From positions 35,972,334 to 36,036,333 of the forward strand of contig CM054151.1 in NCBI GenBank assembly GCA_028751875.1: a stretch of DNA of 64,000 nt, in the 5' to 3' direction. Positions 46,552 through 58,157 of this stretch are shown here, piece after piece. The notes below the pieces were generated by a model that saw only the letters and a program-made list of their open reading frames with translations, did not search any database and was not told the origin of the DNA. The first letter of the stretch is position 1, and every line of letters starts with the position of its first letter. This stretch comes from Rapana venosa. Its lineage: Eukaryota > Mollusca > Gastropoda > Neogastropoda > Muricidae. Made by a program: the position numbers and the translations under genes.

Positions 46552-47470
46552 AATAAACCTCCCCTTTCCCCCCCCCACCCCCTTTTTAAAAAGAATGTTC
46601 AATTGGTTAATTTGATTTGCTCAGTTAGCAATTCCAAAAGACAGAGTTTTGGTTTCTTTTAAATAAAGTGTTATGTGTTGTGTCAACAAAAACTTCGAGT
46701 TTTTGGTGCCCCGGTTGCAGGGTGAGGGTTTTTAATATTGAGACTTTACTGGGAGGCCCTTGGGGTCTTTGGGTGCAAGCCCGCTGAGGCCCCTTTTTTC
46801 CCTTTTTGGGGTCCGCATGTCTATCGTGGTTTTTGGGGCATTGGCAACCCAATCCCTGTGTGAATTCCCGTCCCGTTAGGTGCCGGTGTTCAGTGGATGG
46901 GGGTAGTAAACAAGGAGGATGTGTACTGTGGCACCTTCTTCCCTTAAGTGTCCAAAAATTTTGTGAGACTCCTTGCCTGGTTTTCGCTAAGTTTTAAAAT
47001 AGCCCATCTCTTTAGAGTGGTGGTTGTACATTGAAGTTCTTATTCTGGTGAGTCTCGTTGTAGCCCCAGAGTGTCCAGTGGAACGTGTGTGGTAAACACT
47101 TCGAGCTTTTACGCTAGTTTTATTCCGGGTTGTGGTGGGGCCCCTTTTTGTGAAAAGCATCCCTTCCCCCCTTTTATTCCCCCCCCCCCTTTCCCCTATT
47201 GGGGCAGTTTTTCATGTAGAGACACATTTGGTTGATTTAAATTTGTTTGTCAGCTGATTTGATGTGTGGTTAGGATTTGTTCGTCTCAATTTCAAATGTA
47301 TTCATTGGTCAGTTGGTCCTGCAACTGAACCAACATAACAGGGTGTACATGGCATTTTAAAGTCATTCTCTTGCTGGCTGTCTGAGGCAACTTTCTTCTT
47401 GAGTTAGGCTGTGTGTGGTGAAACGACAGAATGACTTAGAAGGAAACAGCAGTTTTGTTCTCCTGCCTGA
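46552..47470 (+). repeat. Duplicated block, copy B (left part)
   Basis: Homologous to 43836-44720 in the same order and orientation. The right part of B resumes at 50080 after about 2.6 kb that includes the CT array and LINE. Confidence 0.82.
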
Positions 47471-47980
47471 GCTGTAAGTGAGAATTTCTCTTTTTGATCG
47501 AATATTGTGACTAGTTCAGTGAAAGTGTATGTAGTTGCTTTACACATGAATATTGGCTAAAGTCATGAGACTTTTATTAATTACTAGTGTGATCTTGGCA
47601 TTTATTCCATAATTGGATGTTCATGTGAGAAATGGAATTTTATGAGTAAGTAATTATTTGATGTGTGTATCATGTTGAAATGAAGTTTGTAAATTGCACT
47701 GATCAAAATAATGTGGATTTGGTAAAGAGCTATTGGGATAGAATACTAAAGCAAAGTTGAAGTGAGATAAAGAGTTGACTGCTCAAAGAGTTGAACTTGA
47801 AGACTTGAAGGTTAGACTTGAATGCAGTACAGGACTAGGCCTAGCTAGGCCCCTGTGGTAATTGCCCTGCTAAAGTAGGCAGTCTGACATGTAGGTGTGA
47901 CTTTTATGTATGTTTAGTCATTTGTGTCAAAAGTGGTTAATTTGTATGTGGTTGTGTGACACTAGATTGTGTCTGCTCTC

Positions 47981-48071
<91 letters not shown>

Positions 48072-48344
48072 CTCCCTCGTGCTACAATATCCATGGGGTA
48101 TGATAGGGGCCAATGTTGTGAAAGATCTTAGTAGAGACTAAGTTCTGTGGACATTATTAGGATAATGTCAGTTGAGAGTATTGAGGAAAGGATTTTCCTA
48201 GTTATTTTGTAGTCTGATTTACAACTGTATACTCTCTATTGGTTCCCTAGGATTAACTTGGTGTTTTGGTATGAGTGATGAAAGGAATTGGGGTTTTTTA
48301 CATTCGGCTAGACAACAATGTTGCTATTTGCTGTTGTGTGCCTT
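47471..48344. repeat. Copy B-specific sequence with (CT)n array
   Basis: Clean, unsmeared sequence. (CT)n at 47976-48067 has one AT break. No homology to copy A and no coding motif recognised. Confidence 0.7.
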
Positions 48345-49496
48345 TCACGATTTTAGACCTGTAGCTCTCACATCTCTTGTGATGAAAACGCTGGAAAAGA
48401 TCGTAAAATCTCTCATTCTTTCTGCTACAGAGAAAGACCTTGACCCACTGCAATTTGCATACAGGTCTCGAAGGGGTGTTGAAGATGCCAAACTATTCAT
48501 TTTGAACAAGTTGTATAGCCACTTGGAAACACCTGACTCTCATGCCAGAATATTGTTCGCTGACTTTAGTTCAGCTTTCAATACAATGCAGCCTCACGTT
48601 CTGGTTAACAAAATAATTTCAAAATTTGACGTAGACAATCAACTTGTTCGTTGGCTGATTGAATTTTTAACCAACAGCGTGTTTTGGCCAACAAAATATC
48701 TTCTTCGGTTAGATTTACCTGCACTGGTTCTCCGCAGGGTTGCGTCCTCTCACCACTTCTGTACATTCTATACACAGATGATTGCAGATGCAACTATGGA
48801 AATTCCTTTCTGGTAAAGTTCGCAGACGATAGTGCTCTGTTATCCCTCTTATCCGGATCAGTCTTAGACCATGATCCAGCCCTCACCGAGTTCGTACACT
48901 GGTGTGACGAGGCCTATCTGGAGCTAAATGTTTCTAAAACTAAAGACCTGCCTATCGACTTCAGAAGATCAGGGCATACTCCTAAGAATATTATTATTCA
49001 TAATCAAGAGGTTGAAAACGTTTTGAACTATAAGTATCTGGGAACTGTTTTTGACCACAAGTTAAACTGGGACGTTAACACTGACGCTATTGTCAAAAAG
49101 GGACAACAACGTCTGTATTTTCTGAGGAAACTGAACTCATTTTTTGTAGACAAAAAGATCCTTTCCTTGTTTTACAAGTCTTACATAGAGAGTGTTCTAA
49201 GTTTTGCTTTCATTTGTTGGTACAATAACCTTAGTGTTAAAAACAAGAATGGCCTGCAGAGAATTGTAAGAATCTGCTCAAAAATAATTGGAAAAGAACA
49301 AAGAGATCTCATGTCGTTCTGCAATCAGCAGCTTGTACGCAAAGCCACAGCCATTTTGGCTGATCCTTCTCATGCTTTGTTTCCAGAATTTCAAATGTTG
49401 CCTTCGGAACGCCGTTTTCAGTGTCCCATCAGCAAAACCAACAGAAAAAGAAATTCTTTTGTGCCAGTAAGCATTCGACTTCTGAATTCACAATGA
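48345..49496 (+). pseudogene. Reverse transcriptase of the CR1/Rex1-like element, one frameshift
   Basis: The first segment reads DFRPVALTSLVMKTLEKIV, DPLQFAYRSRRGVEDAKL and motif A LFADFSSAFNTMQPHVLV. A one-base shift near 48675 moves to the second frame, which holds CTGSPQGCVLSPLLYILY, the catalytic KFADDSALLSLL, LELNVSKTKDLPIDFRRS, YKYLGTVFDHKLNW and KKGQQRLYFLRKLNSF. It ends with HALFPEFQMLPSERRF and NSFVPVSIRLLNSQ. No in-frame stop interrupts either half. The N-terminal endonuclease is absent, consistent with 5' truncation. I recall this arrangement from Rex1/CR1-group elements; the clade was not verified. Confidence 0.88.
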
Positions 49497-49570
49497 TGTT
49501 GACTACCTAGTTCTTACATTTCTCTGAATTATCTGCCTGATTGTCATTGTTACGAGTGTAGTCAATACAT

Positions 49571-49571
49571 A

Positions 49572-49641
<70 letters not shown>

Positions 49642-49890
49642 GGTGTGTGAAATAAGTCTGTGTTCTAGTCAACTGTCTTAAAACATTGAATTCATATATT
49701 GGTGTATGGTGTGGGTGTGCGTGGGCGTGTTCGCACACACACGTACGTGCGTGTGTACGTGCTGCGTATATGCGTGCGTAAAAATAAGTTTTTATGTCTT
49801 CTAGTCAATGGGTTTAAAATTGTGTTCACAATTGATGTTTGTGCGCATGCGCGCGTGTGTGGTGTGTGTGTGTGTGTGTGTGTCGTGACA
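49571..49890. repeat. GT arrays within the LINE 3' UTR
   Basis: (GT)n at 49574-49637, a TACGTGCGTGTGTACGTG stretch near 49745, and (GT)n at 49858-49882 preceded by GCGCATGCGCGCG. Confidence 0.9.
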
Positions 49891-50079
49891 TTTTATTTGA
49901 AAACCAATATGAAATATAGCTTTTGTGTCTTTGATATATTTGATGAGTATCAATCTGCCTGTCAGTATTGTAATTGCCCTTCATGGGATGATTAAAGTGT
50001 TTTTGACTTGACTTGACTTGACTTGTACCTGGTTAAATATGGATAGAGTAGTCACCTGAATTTTATGTTTGTTTCAGGT

Positions 50080-50205
50080 GTGTGTTGTTGGTAGATAAAA
50101 ATAAAAAATGTTACCATAACACCCCTGCGTGGCCTCACATCATTCCTGTGAGTGTGGAGTGCCAGTGTCCTACCATCCCCTTCCCCCGAACCTTGTTCAC
50201 CTTCC
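50080..50205 (+). repeat. Duplicated block, copy B (right part)
   Basis: TTGGTAGATAAAAATAAAAA, CACCCCTGCGTGGCCTCAC and GTGTGGAGTGCCAGTGTCC match 44739-44830 of copy A. Confidence 0.78.
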
Positions 50206-50610
50206 AACACATGCAACGCATGACAATACACACAAAAACAACACTGGAAATACACGATGCATTGTAATATAGGGCAGTGCAGTACAGTGCAATACAATAC
50301 AAAACAGCACAGTGCAGGGTTCAAATGCATAATGCTCTTGACTATCAACCTACAACACTGTATATATTTAGTGTTCATAAATAATGACCAACAGACTACT
50401 AGATAATTTGATTATTTTGTTCAGCAAGGAAGAAAACCAAAGAAGATAGAAGAAAAGAAAAAATGAAGAAGAGAGTAAAAAGCATTAACGAGCAATGAAA
50501 TGCTGTCAATAAGTGAGGTAACAACTAGATAGGAATAGCATACATTACACAGCTACAAATCTAAAGCACAAGAAGCGTCTTACAATGGAATAAAGAGACA
50601 CATGGACCAC
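50206..50610. other. Unassigned sequence with CAGTA/CAATA pentamers
   Basis: About 50275-50325 is a degenerate pentanucleotide run (CAGTG, CAGTA, CAATA, CAAAA). Confidence 0.45.
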
Positions 50611-50727
50611 ACAAACACACACACACACACACATGTATTTATGTATGTATGCATATACGTACGTATGTATGTATGTATGTATGTATGTATGTATGTATGT
50701 ATGTATGTATGTATGTATGTATGTATG

Positions 50728-50786
<59 letters not shown>

Positions 50787-50950
50787 ATGTCTATCTGTTT
50801 ATCTATCTATCTATCTATCTGTCTGTCTATCTGTCTGTCTGCCTGTCTCTGTGTGTGTATGTATGTATAGACAGAGAGAGACAGCGAGACATACATACAT
50901 ACATACATACATACATACATACATACATACATACATACATACATTATATA
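50611..50950. repeat. (CA)n, (GTAT)n, (CTAT)n and (CATA)n composite
   Basis: (CA)n 50611-50632; (GTAT)n about 50633-50730; (CTAT/CTGT)n 50731-50848; a GTAT scrap and AG; (CATA)n 50889-50945. The GTAT and CATA arms are reverse complements and could pair as a hairpin. Confidence 0.95.
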
Positions 50951-51060
50951 CACATACATGTATACACACATACATAGGTACGTAGGTACACATTTTCAGA
51001 GCAGGAAAAAGAAAAAGAAAAATGGTAAAAGAAGAAAGAAAGACAATATAGAAGGATATT

Positions 51061-51425
51061 AGACTGGTAAAGGTAAAAGGAGTCCCATAACCTATAAGGT
51101 CGTAGGGGAGCGAGGCGTCAGAGACCTCACTTCTCTAGGGCCAGCATATTGAGGGCCGCGCCCATCTCTCTCCTTCTTTACTTTTCCCTGACCCAAAAGG
51201 GCGGTCCATTTTCGCGGAAAGGGGGAAAAATGTAAAAGGGAACCCCAAAGGTACCCATAAAAGGTAAAGGACCCTTTTAAAACTTGGCGGGGAAAAGCGA
51301 GGTCTGACCACTGAGCTATCCCCCCACAAAAACACCCCTTATGACCCAAAAAAAAGACTTAACGGGAAAAAAAAGAAGCCAAGACGCGCAAACGGCACCC
51401 AAGGACAGACGCGCTACGTGAAAGG
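51061..51425 (-). mobile_element. SINE-beta, degraded second copy
   Basis: Plus-strand GGAGTCCCATAACCTATAAG and GTCAGAGACCTCACTTCTCT, with GGCCAGCATATTGAGGGC, match 58165-58250. The head is visible as CCACTGAGCTATCCCCCC near 51308. Middle bases are smeared into homopolymers. A further scrap, AAGCCAAGACGCGCAAACGG (51375), repeats the interior outside the expected order, so the copy is rearranged or mis-assembled. Confidence 0.8.
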
Positions 51426-54400
51426 ATGTAAAATAGATAGTAGGGAAAGAACAAAAAAAAAAAATGAAACAGACAGACAAAAAGAACCAAACGGAAAAAA
51501 AAAAAACGCAGAAAACAGACAGAAGCACAATCAAAAACCACAGGACTACAGTTTAGGGAAAATTTTAAGGGGAAAAAAGAGTGAACAAAAAGCCAAGGGG
51601 GGCCCCGAGAATCCCGACGAGCCAAAAATTTCCCGGGCCTTTCTATTTGTAAAAAATCCAAACCCCTTTGGAAATTTGGCAGGTCTTTCTTTTTTTAAGC
51701 CATTTTCCCCTTCCGGCACCCCCCAAAATTTCGGTTGTTTGTCCATTTTTTTCCCGTCTTTTAAATTCCCCCCCAAAATACCTTTTTAAACGTTCTTCCC
51801 GTCATTTTCCCAAAAACCCCCCCCGGCCCCCTTTTCCATTTCCAAAATTGTCTTTTTGGGGGGGGAGGGGGGGGGGGGGGGGTGGGTTAAAGGGGCAGGG
51901 ACGATTTTCGCTGATATGACAGAAAAACGGGGGGGAAAAGTGCAGGTTAGAAAAGAAAAAATACGGGTGCCTCTAGGCTTAAAATAAAACTGGAAACAAA
52001 AAAAGGAAAAGAAAAGGGAAAAGGGAAAAAAAAAAGAAAATAAAAAAAAAGCAAGATAAGAAAAGAAAAAAAAAACAAAAAAAAAAAAAAAGGGAGATAC
52101 AAACAAGAAAAAAATGAAAAAAGGAAAAAGAAAAAAAGAAAAAAAGAAAAGGAAAAAAAAACAAAAAAAAAAAAAAAAGGAAAAAACAAAGGGGGGGGCA
52201 GAAAACAAAACAAAAAAAAAGGGTAAACAAAAAGAAAAACAAAAGAAAGAAAATAAACCCGCAAACAAAGCCAAAAAGCCCAAAAAAAAACGCGGCAACG
52301 GAAAAAAGGGAAAAAAAAAAGGGCATTTTTTTCACAGTTCGCTGGGGGCCCCTGAGTTTTCCCCCCAGGGGGCAAAACCCCGAAGGGGGTGGTAATTTCT
52401 TATTGACACCCATAAGGAAAAGAGATGGAAGAGGAGGAAGGTGGAAAACAAACAGGCAGAGGAAAGGGTTGACGCAGGTTAAGTTATACACATCCGCCCT
52501 TTATTTTTTTTCCCCAGTTTATCTTTCTTCTTATTTTTGTGTTAACACCCCCCAGCCAACACCCTGAACCCCCCCCTTTTTGTGCTTCAGTCTGCTAGCT
52601 AATTTTTGTTTTTGCCTGTTGTATTTCTTTCCCCCATTAGTTAAAAAAATTGCGTCTGCCTTCACCTGTTTCCTCTTTTCTGTTTCCCTCCTTTGGGAAT
52701 CTGTTTTTTCTGTCCCTTGTGTTTTTTTTCTTGTCTATCTGCCCCTTTGTTCTCAGTCTCTTCTCTCTCTCTCCTCCCTCCTCTCTTCCCCTCTCTCTCT
52801 CTCTCTCTCTCTCTCCTCTCTCTGCCTGCCTCGCTTCTGTCTGTCTATTTTCTCTTAAGCACACACACCCCTAGCACGCGGCATGCAGAACGCACGCATG
52901 CCTTCACACACAGACACATCAGAATAACAAAAGATAACAAGTAGAAAGCTGTAGTATTTTAGCCCTTTCCCTTTCAGTATTTTTAGCAAGGAAGGGTCCC
53001 CACGACTTTTTTTGGTGACCTGTGTCTTTTTTTTGGGAAATAATTCACAAATCACACACACACCACACATTTCACAAATCACACCCACACACACCCACCA
53101 ACACACCAACACACACACACCCGCACGCAGCACAGAGAGAGAAGAAGAGGGAAGAAGAGAGAGAGAGAAGAAGAGAGAGAGAGGAGAGAGAGAGAAGAGA
53201 AGAGAGAGAGAACAGAGACAGAGGGCAGACAACAGACAGACATCAGGCGTCAACAGACAACAGAAAGAACAGCGAAAAGTTTCACAACTGGGTGTTTTTG
53301 AGGGTGAAGAAAGGGTTTGGCAAAGCAGCACAGACGATTTCCCCCCCCACACCATGGGGTTCTTAGCCCGGGGTTTACTCTGAAAAAATTTTTGAGGGGG
53401 AAAAGAAGACTGCATGCCAAAAAAAAGAAGAAAGAGATATAGCAAACCCCCTTCCCCCCCCCCTTTCCAAAAAAAAAAAAAAAGAAAAGCAACCTACCTC
53501 TCTACACACCTACACCCTCTCCCAAAAAAAGGGAAGGATGGGTGGATGAGGAGCAAGGGGTCAGCAACTTCAAAAGATTGGCTATGTGGAATTTGCATCA
53601 AAAGTAACTAGAGTTTTGAAAATTGTAGTCTGGGTAGTGCCCCCCTTTAAAAAAAGGGAAAAAGTGGGGTTTGATTCTTTGTTTTAAAAGGGCCAAAACT
53701 GCCCCCTCCCCAAAAACCCTATCCACTTAACCTTGGGAATGGTCTGGAGTAGTCTTTTGATTAAAGTTAAAGGGAAGATCCTACGTGGAGCACGAATTTT
53801 TTGCATGAAGAAAAAACCATGCAACGTTGAGTTGTCCCGGAAAATTTTAGAAAAGAGCCATTTTCACAAGGAAAAAGGGAGCACACATATTCTTTTAAAG
53901 TTTTACCTTTTTGCTTTTTGTTTCACGCCTCCAAGGAAAGCGCAAGAATTTTTAAAACCCGCAATATCCATAACTGAAAAATGTACAGTACAGTAAAACC
54001 AGTACAATACAAAATTTCAAAACAATGCAAAACAATAAACAAACAAAAAGACAACACGAAAAAATCACTTTTTCAAGTAAAAAATTTATATCACATTCCC
54101 GCAATCGTGTTTTCGAGTGTTAAAAGTCGAATTTTTTTTTAAGGAAAAAAAATCACATCTTCCCAAATAAAAGAAAACACGATTTAAAAACCCTAAGGTT
54201 TCTTTTCGTGTCGATTGGTTGTTTTTTGCGGTTTTTTTTTAAGAAGGGTATGATTTTTTTAATCAGGATGAAAAGTAAAAGCTATGATTCTCCACCCAGT
54301 GAAACTACCAAGGACCTGTCAGTATAAGTATATCCCCATATGGGTATTCTGCTTTAACAATTCCCTCTTTTTAATCACCCTTTGTTTACGCTTGGGTCAT

Positions 54401-54600
54401 TTTCTTCCAGTTGCCCATTTCTTCTTTTTTTCTGCCTTCTTGGGGAATCCAATGCTTTTTTTCAAAAAATTAAAAAAATAACATTTTTTTTTCTAACGCC
54501 TGAAGTTGGATCGCTGGGGCCGTTGTCAGACCTTAACGGCGGCAGGGGGATTTGTGCTCTAGAAAACAACAATACTGTGTCTAAGCGTTGGACAAAGATG
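51426..54600. other. Low-confidence sequence, no gene recognised
   Basis: A- and T-homopolymer-rich, especially 51940-52330. Contains CT at 52755-52830, CA at 53050-53125 and AG at 53135-53225. Open frames rich in Phe, Lys or Leu reflect composition. Confidence 0.45.
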
Positions 54601-56156
54601 AAAATTTAATAAGATGGGATTCAGGTAATCTTGTATGATTCAGTTAATTAAGCTGTAGTTCAGGTAACAGGTATGATTAATATATTGAGGATATCGTTTG
54701 TAAATTATACCCTTTTAAAAAGGATGCATCATTGTCCAAAATATTGTTTTTTGTAATAAGATGGAATTTGTTAGTTTTAGAGTTTTTCCCAAAATTACTA
54801 GCTCATAGCTCTAGCATCTTCCATTAATTGACATCTTGGGGTGGAATGTCTCATATTTTGGAAGCTTCGCTAGACAGGCATAGTTTATGGCCGAAGTAAT
54901 TTTTCTTTTTGCCCTTGTTGCTTTTGTTGTTTTCTTTCTTCTTTTTTTCCCCTCTTCTTCTTCTTTCTTTCTGTCTTTCTTTCTTACCTTCTTTCTTTGT
55001 TTTTTCTTCGTTTTGCTTCTGTCTTTTTCATTCTCTCTAAAGACACGAAGAAAGCACTAAACAACTGAAAATAAATCTTTAAGATTCATTTAAGTGCAAC
55101 AGAGTGTTTTATAAGTAGTCAAAGTATTGTAATACCTTCTCGAACAGCAAATAACACGTTGGCTTCCTCTTTGTTTACCCCTTCTTTTTCTACTTTTTTT
55201 CATTCTGTTTATCTCCTCCTTGTCTTCTCTGGCCTTCTCAGATATACACCACCTCCTCCTTGGTCGAGTTTACTCTTTTTATTCTTATCTCCCCTCTTTT
55301 TTCTTCTTATCTCCCCTCTCCTTATCGTGAATCTGACCCATCTAATCCTCCTTTCTGTATTATGGTGACAGTGGCATCAGCATGTGCCACTATTTTTCAC
55401 AAAGCTACAGAAAGAAAGTATGAACATTAAAGTTATAGCCTATCAACCACTTTTTAAAAAAAACCATGAATGCGTCTCATTACGGCACAGACTAAAGGGG
55501 TATCACTTGTACAAACTAAAACTCACCAGATTACTTATAGGTTAAACTGTTGCTATGGAAAAGATCCTGTTTATCCTCCCAAAACTAAACTAGTTTATCT
55601 TCGAGTAGTTTGGGGCTAATAAAAACACACACTATTATGTTTTTAGCAATAACAATATGTTATGACCAAAGTACTTTCAATTTCTACCGAGAAATATGCA
55701 CATCCCTACACAACATACTTTAAAACGCATACATCAAACCGATTACTATGCTCCATTGTCTCACCTTAATTAACAAAGAAAGCTTACGTGGATGGGCTCA
55801 CAAACAAAGCATGAACGTTTCCTGACACCTCTAGTTTCCTACGGGAGAGGGGTGTGTGTATGCCTTTGGCGAAATGGCAACTTGATCAGCATGATGCTGA
55901 CCCATCATGTCTCGCTTTTTTGTAAGAGAATTCCCTTACATGGAACCACGAAGCACTATTTGGCTTCAGGCTACACTTCTGACGCATAACCTATCAAGCC
56001 CAGCAGGTGTTTTTTAACCGAAAAACAAAATAAGAATGTGATGCTAATGTTTTTGAAGGTAGTGCCTGTCGTGTAAGACTAGCATGCACTCTTACAATTC
56101 AAAACCTAAGAGAACAATATTATTTATTCATTGTACGTTTTCTGCTCGCAAGTATG
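54601..56156. other. Unassigned sequence
   Basis: Unsmeared sequence with a TTTC/CTT tract at about 54900-55025. No gene or family recognised. Confidence 0.4.
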
Positions 56157-56167
56157 TGTGTGTGCGT

Positions 56168-56230
<63 letters not shown>
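56157..56230. repeat. (GT)n microsatellite
   Basis: (GT)n ending at the 3' terminus of the minus-strand LINE. Confidence 0.95.
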
Positions 56231-56232
<2 letters not shown>

Positions 56233-56243
56233 CGAGAGAGAGA

Positions 56244-57767
56244 AAACTCAGAACTCAGAAATTTAATGTATCTCGGCCTTAGACCATAATACATAGTTGG
56301 CGCGGGAGAAATTGACAAGGACACAGAGTGGACAAAAACCCGAATAAAATACACAATACCAAGCTCAATTTCAGTGAAAGAAATAATGAAGACGATGCAC
56401 AAATGCATGAAAATACAAATGTATCAAACATAATTCACTATCTTGATCTAAGTGTACCTTCCTTACATTTGGAAAAAAATCAATATACATATAATTTCTC
56501 AAAATCATAACAAAAACGATAACCGTATCTTCGTTTGTGATGTAAATATATTAATACAACAAGCTTTTTCTCTTATTGATGGCATGGAAGATATATCTAG
56601 ACAGGCAGTGATTTTTGTTACTGTTTTCTGCTTTAAGTAGATCGTGTAAAGGTGTATCAACACAATCCCTTAAAAATTTAATTCTTAAATCATTATACAC
56701 AAAACATTCATAAAGGAAATGCTTTTCATCTTCAACTTTGGATTTACAAAATGGACATTGTTTCATTCTGATTCTGTGCACTATATCGATGTACATTGTT
56801 GTTGAGTGGTAAAACATTACATCTCACCTGTGAAACAGCAACTCTAAAGCAGTAGGTATCCAACTGTAGAAGATATTCTTCTTTAACAAATATTGTTTTG
56901 AAACACTTATAGCTATCGCATCTGTCTCGGTTTCTGATTGTACTATACCATTCCTGGATAAACATATCAACTAGTCTTTGCTTAAACAGATGTAAGAATA
57001 CCTTGACATCACCAACTCCCTGTTGACGCCATCAAAAGCTAAATCCTGCATCACATAAGATGTTTCTAATTATAGAAACCCAACAATTCTTTCCAGATAT
57101 ATCCATGTCAAGCAACATTTCATAATCATTATATTGTAGTCTGTTAGAAATCATTTGTAATAATTTAAACCAATATCTAAGAGTATTTATACATGAGTTG
57201 AGGTGTAGAGGATATCGACCCAGCTCATCATATATCATTTTATTTGGAGTTTTCAATGGTACACCCAAAAATCTCTTGCAAGCCATCATGTGTACTTTCT
57301 CGATATGTTCCAATGTATGTAACCCCCATATCTCTGATGAATATATTAAGATTGGCTGTATTTTAATGTCAAAGATCTTGAAAAATGTTTCAGCGTTAAT
57401 TTCTTTATATTTATGAAAAACCCTATTTAGCTCTACAACAGCTTTCTTTCCCTTGGTCACAAGATGATCTGTGCCAAGCTTAGCACTAAGTTTTGTCGTA
57501 AAATTAAACCCCAAATAGCAATATTTATTTACCACTTCTAATTTAAAATTATCGTAAACCCACTGTTCATTTCTTCCAAGAAAATCTCCTTTTCTAAAGA
57601 CCATTACTTTACTTTTGTCAGAATTAACATTTAATTGCAAATCATCACAACACGATTTCAATACATTCAGTTGGTTTTGTAAACCTCCAGGAGTTGTTGA
57701 AATAAGAGCCACATCATTTGCAAAGAGTAAAATAAAGATTTCCATGATGTCTGGTACTAGTTGTATT

Positions 57768-57769
<2 letters not shown>
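56244..57769 (-). mobile_element. Non-LTR retrotransposon 3' half, 5' edge at (AG)n
   Basis: On the minus strand coding homology starts at 57769, directly after a CT-rich array. It runs to a stop near 56551 and continues as a 3' UTR of about 300 bp. The UTR ends in ACATTAAATTTCTGAG with a second TTCTGAG, a short tandem tail. It is bounded by (AG)n on the 5' side and (GT)n on the 3' side. Confidence 0.85.
56551..57769 (-). pseudogene. Reverse transcriptase C-terminal part with zinc-knuckle segment
   Basis: The frame opens GIQLVPDIMEIFILLFANDV, the block around RT motif C. The catalytic Asp pair is FAND here instead of FADD, a likely inactivating change. LQLNVNSDKSKVMVFRKG, YCYLGFNFTTKLS, PILIYSSEIWG and CKRFLGVPLKTPNKM follow. 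An in-frame TGA at 57032-57034 interrupts the frame, after which VGDVKVFLHLFKQRLVDMF continues in the same frame. One frameshift near 56780 precedes CPFCKSKVEDEKHFLYEC, a CCHC-like segment. Clade not assigned. Confidence 0.87.
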
Positions 57770-57819
<50 letters not shown>

Positions 57820-57820
57820 T

Positions 57821-57888
<68 letters not shown>
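57770..57888. repeat. (AG)n microsatellite
   Basis: (AG)n of about 120 bp with GGAGATAG and AAG breaks. It abuts the LINE coding region on its left. Confidence 0.96.
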
Positions 57889-57891
<3 letters not shown>

Positions 57892-58090
57892 ACTGAGTAA
57901 GTGTGTGTGAGTTGTTGTTGTTGTGTTGTTGTTGTTATTGCTGTTTTTGTTTTCTGTCATTCTCTTTACTTATGTCTTTTACCTTACCTCTCTCTGTCTC
58001 TCTCCATCTGTCACTGTATCTGCCTCTCTCAGTTGCTCTCTTTCTCTGTCTTTCTGTCTGTCTGTCTGTCTTTCTCTCTCTCTCTCTCTC

Positions 58091-58129
<39 letters not shown>

Positions 58130-58157
58130 ATAGAGGAATAAATGAATAAATGAATAA
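57889..58157. repeat. (TTG)n, CTGT and (CT)n
   Basis: GTTGTTGTTG at about 57909-57938, then CTGTCT repeats and (CT)n at 58073-58126. Confidence 0.88.

Larger units (their letters stand above)
48345..50028 (+). mobile_element. CR1/Rex1-like non-LTR retrotransposon, 5' truncated
   Basis: Homology begins inside the RT N-terminal palm and continues to a stop at 49496. A GT-rich 3' UTR of about 500 bp follows. The 3' terminus has GATTAAAG (a polyadenylation-like motif) followed by about four TTGAC pentamers at 50003-50025, the kind of short tandem tail used by CR1-group LINEs in place of poly-A. The element lies wholly inside the 2.6 kb that copy A lacks. With a single frameshift and clear conserved blocks, it is the youngest-looking LINE in the window. 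Confidence 0.88.

Noticed and set aside
51786..52491. Phe-rich membrane-like frames of up to 170 codons on the minus strand
   Set aside because: They arise from the A-homopolymer-rich stretch; composition, not coding, explains them.
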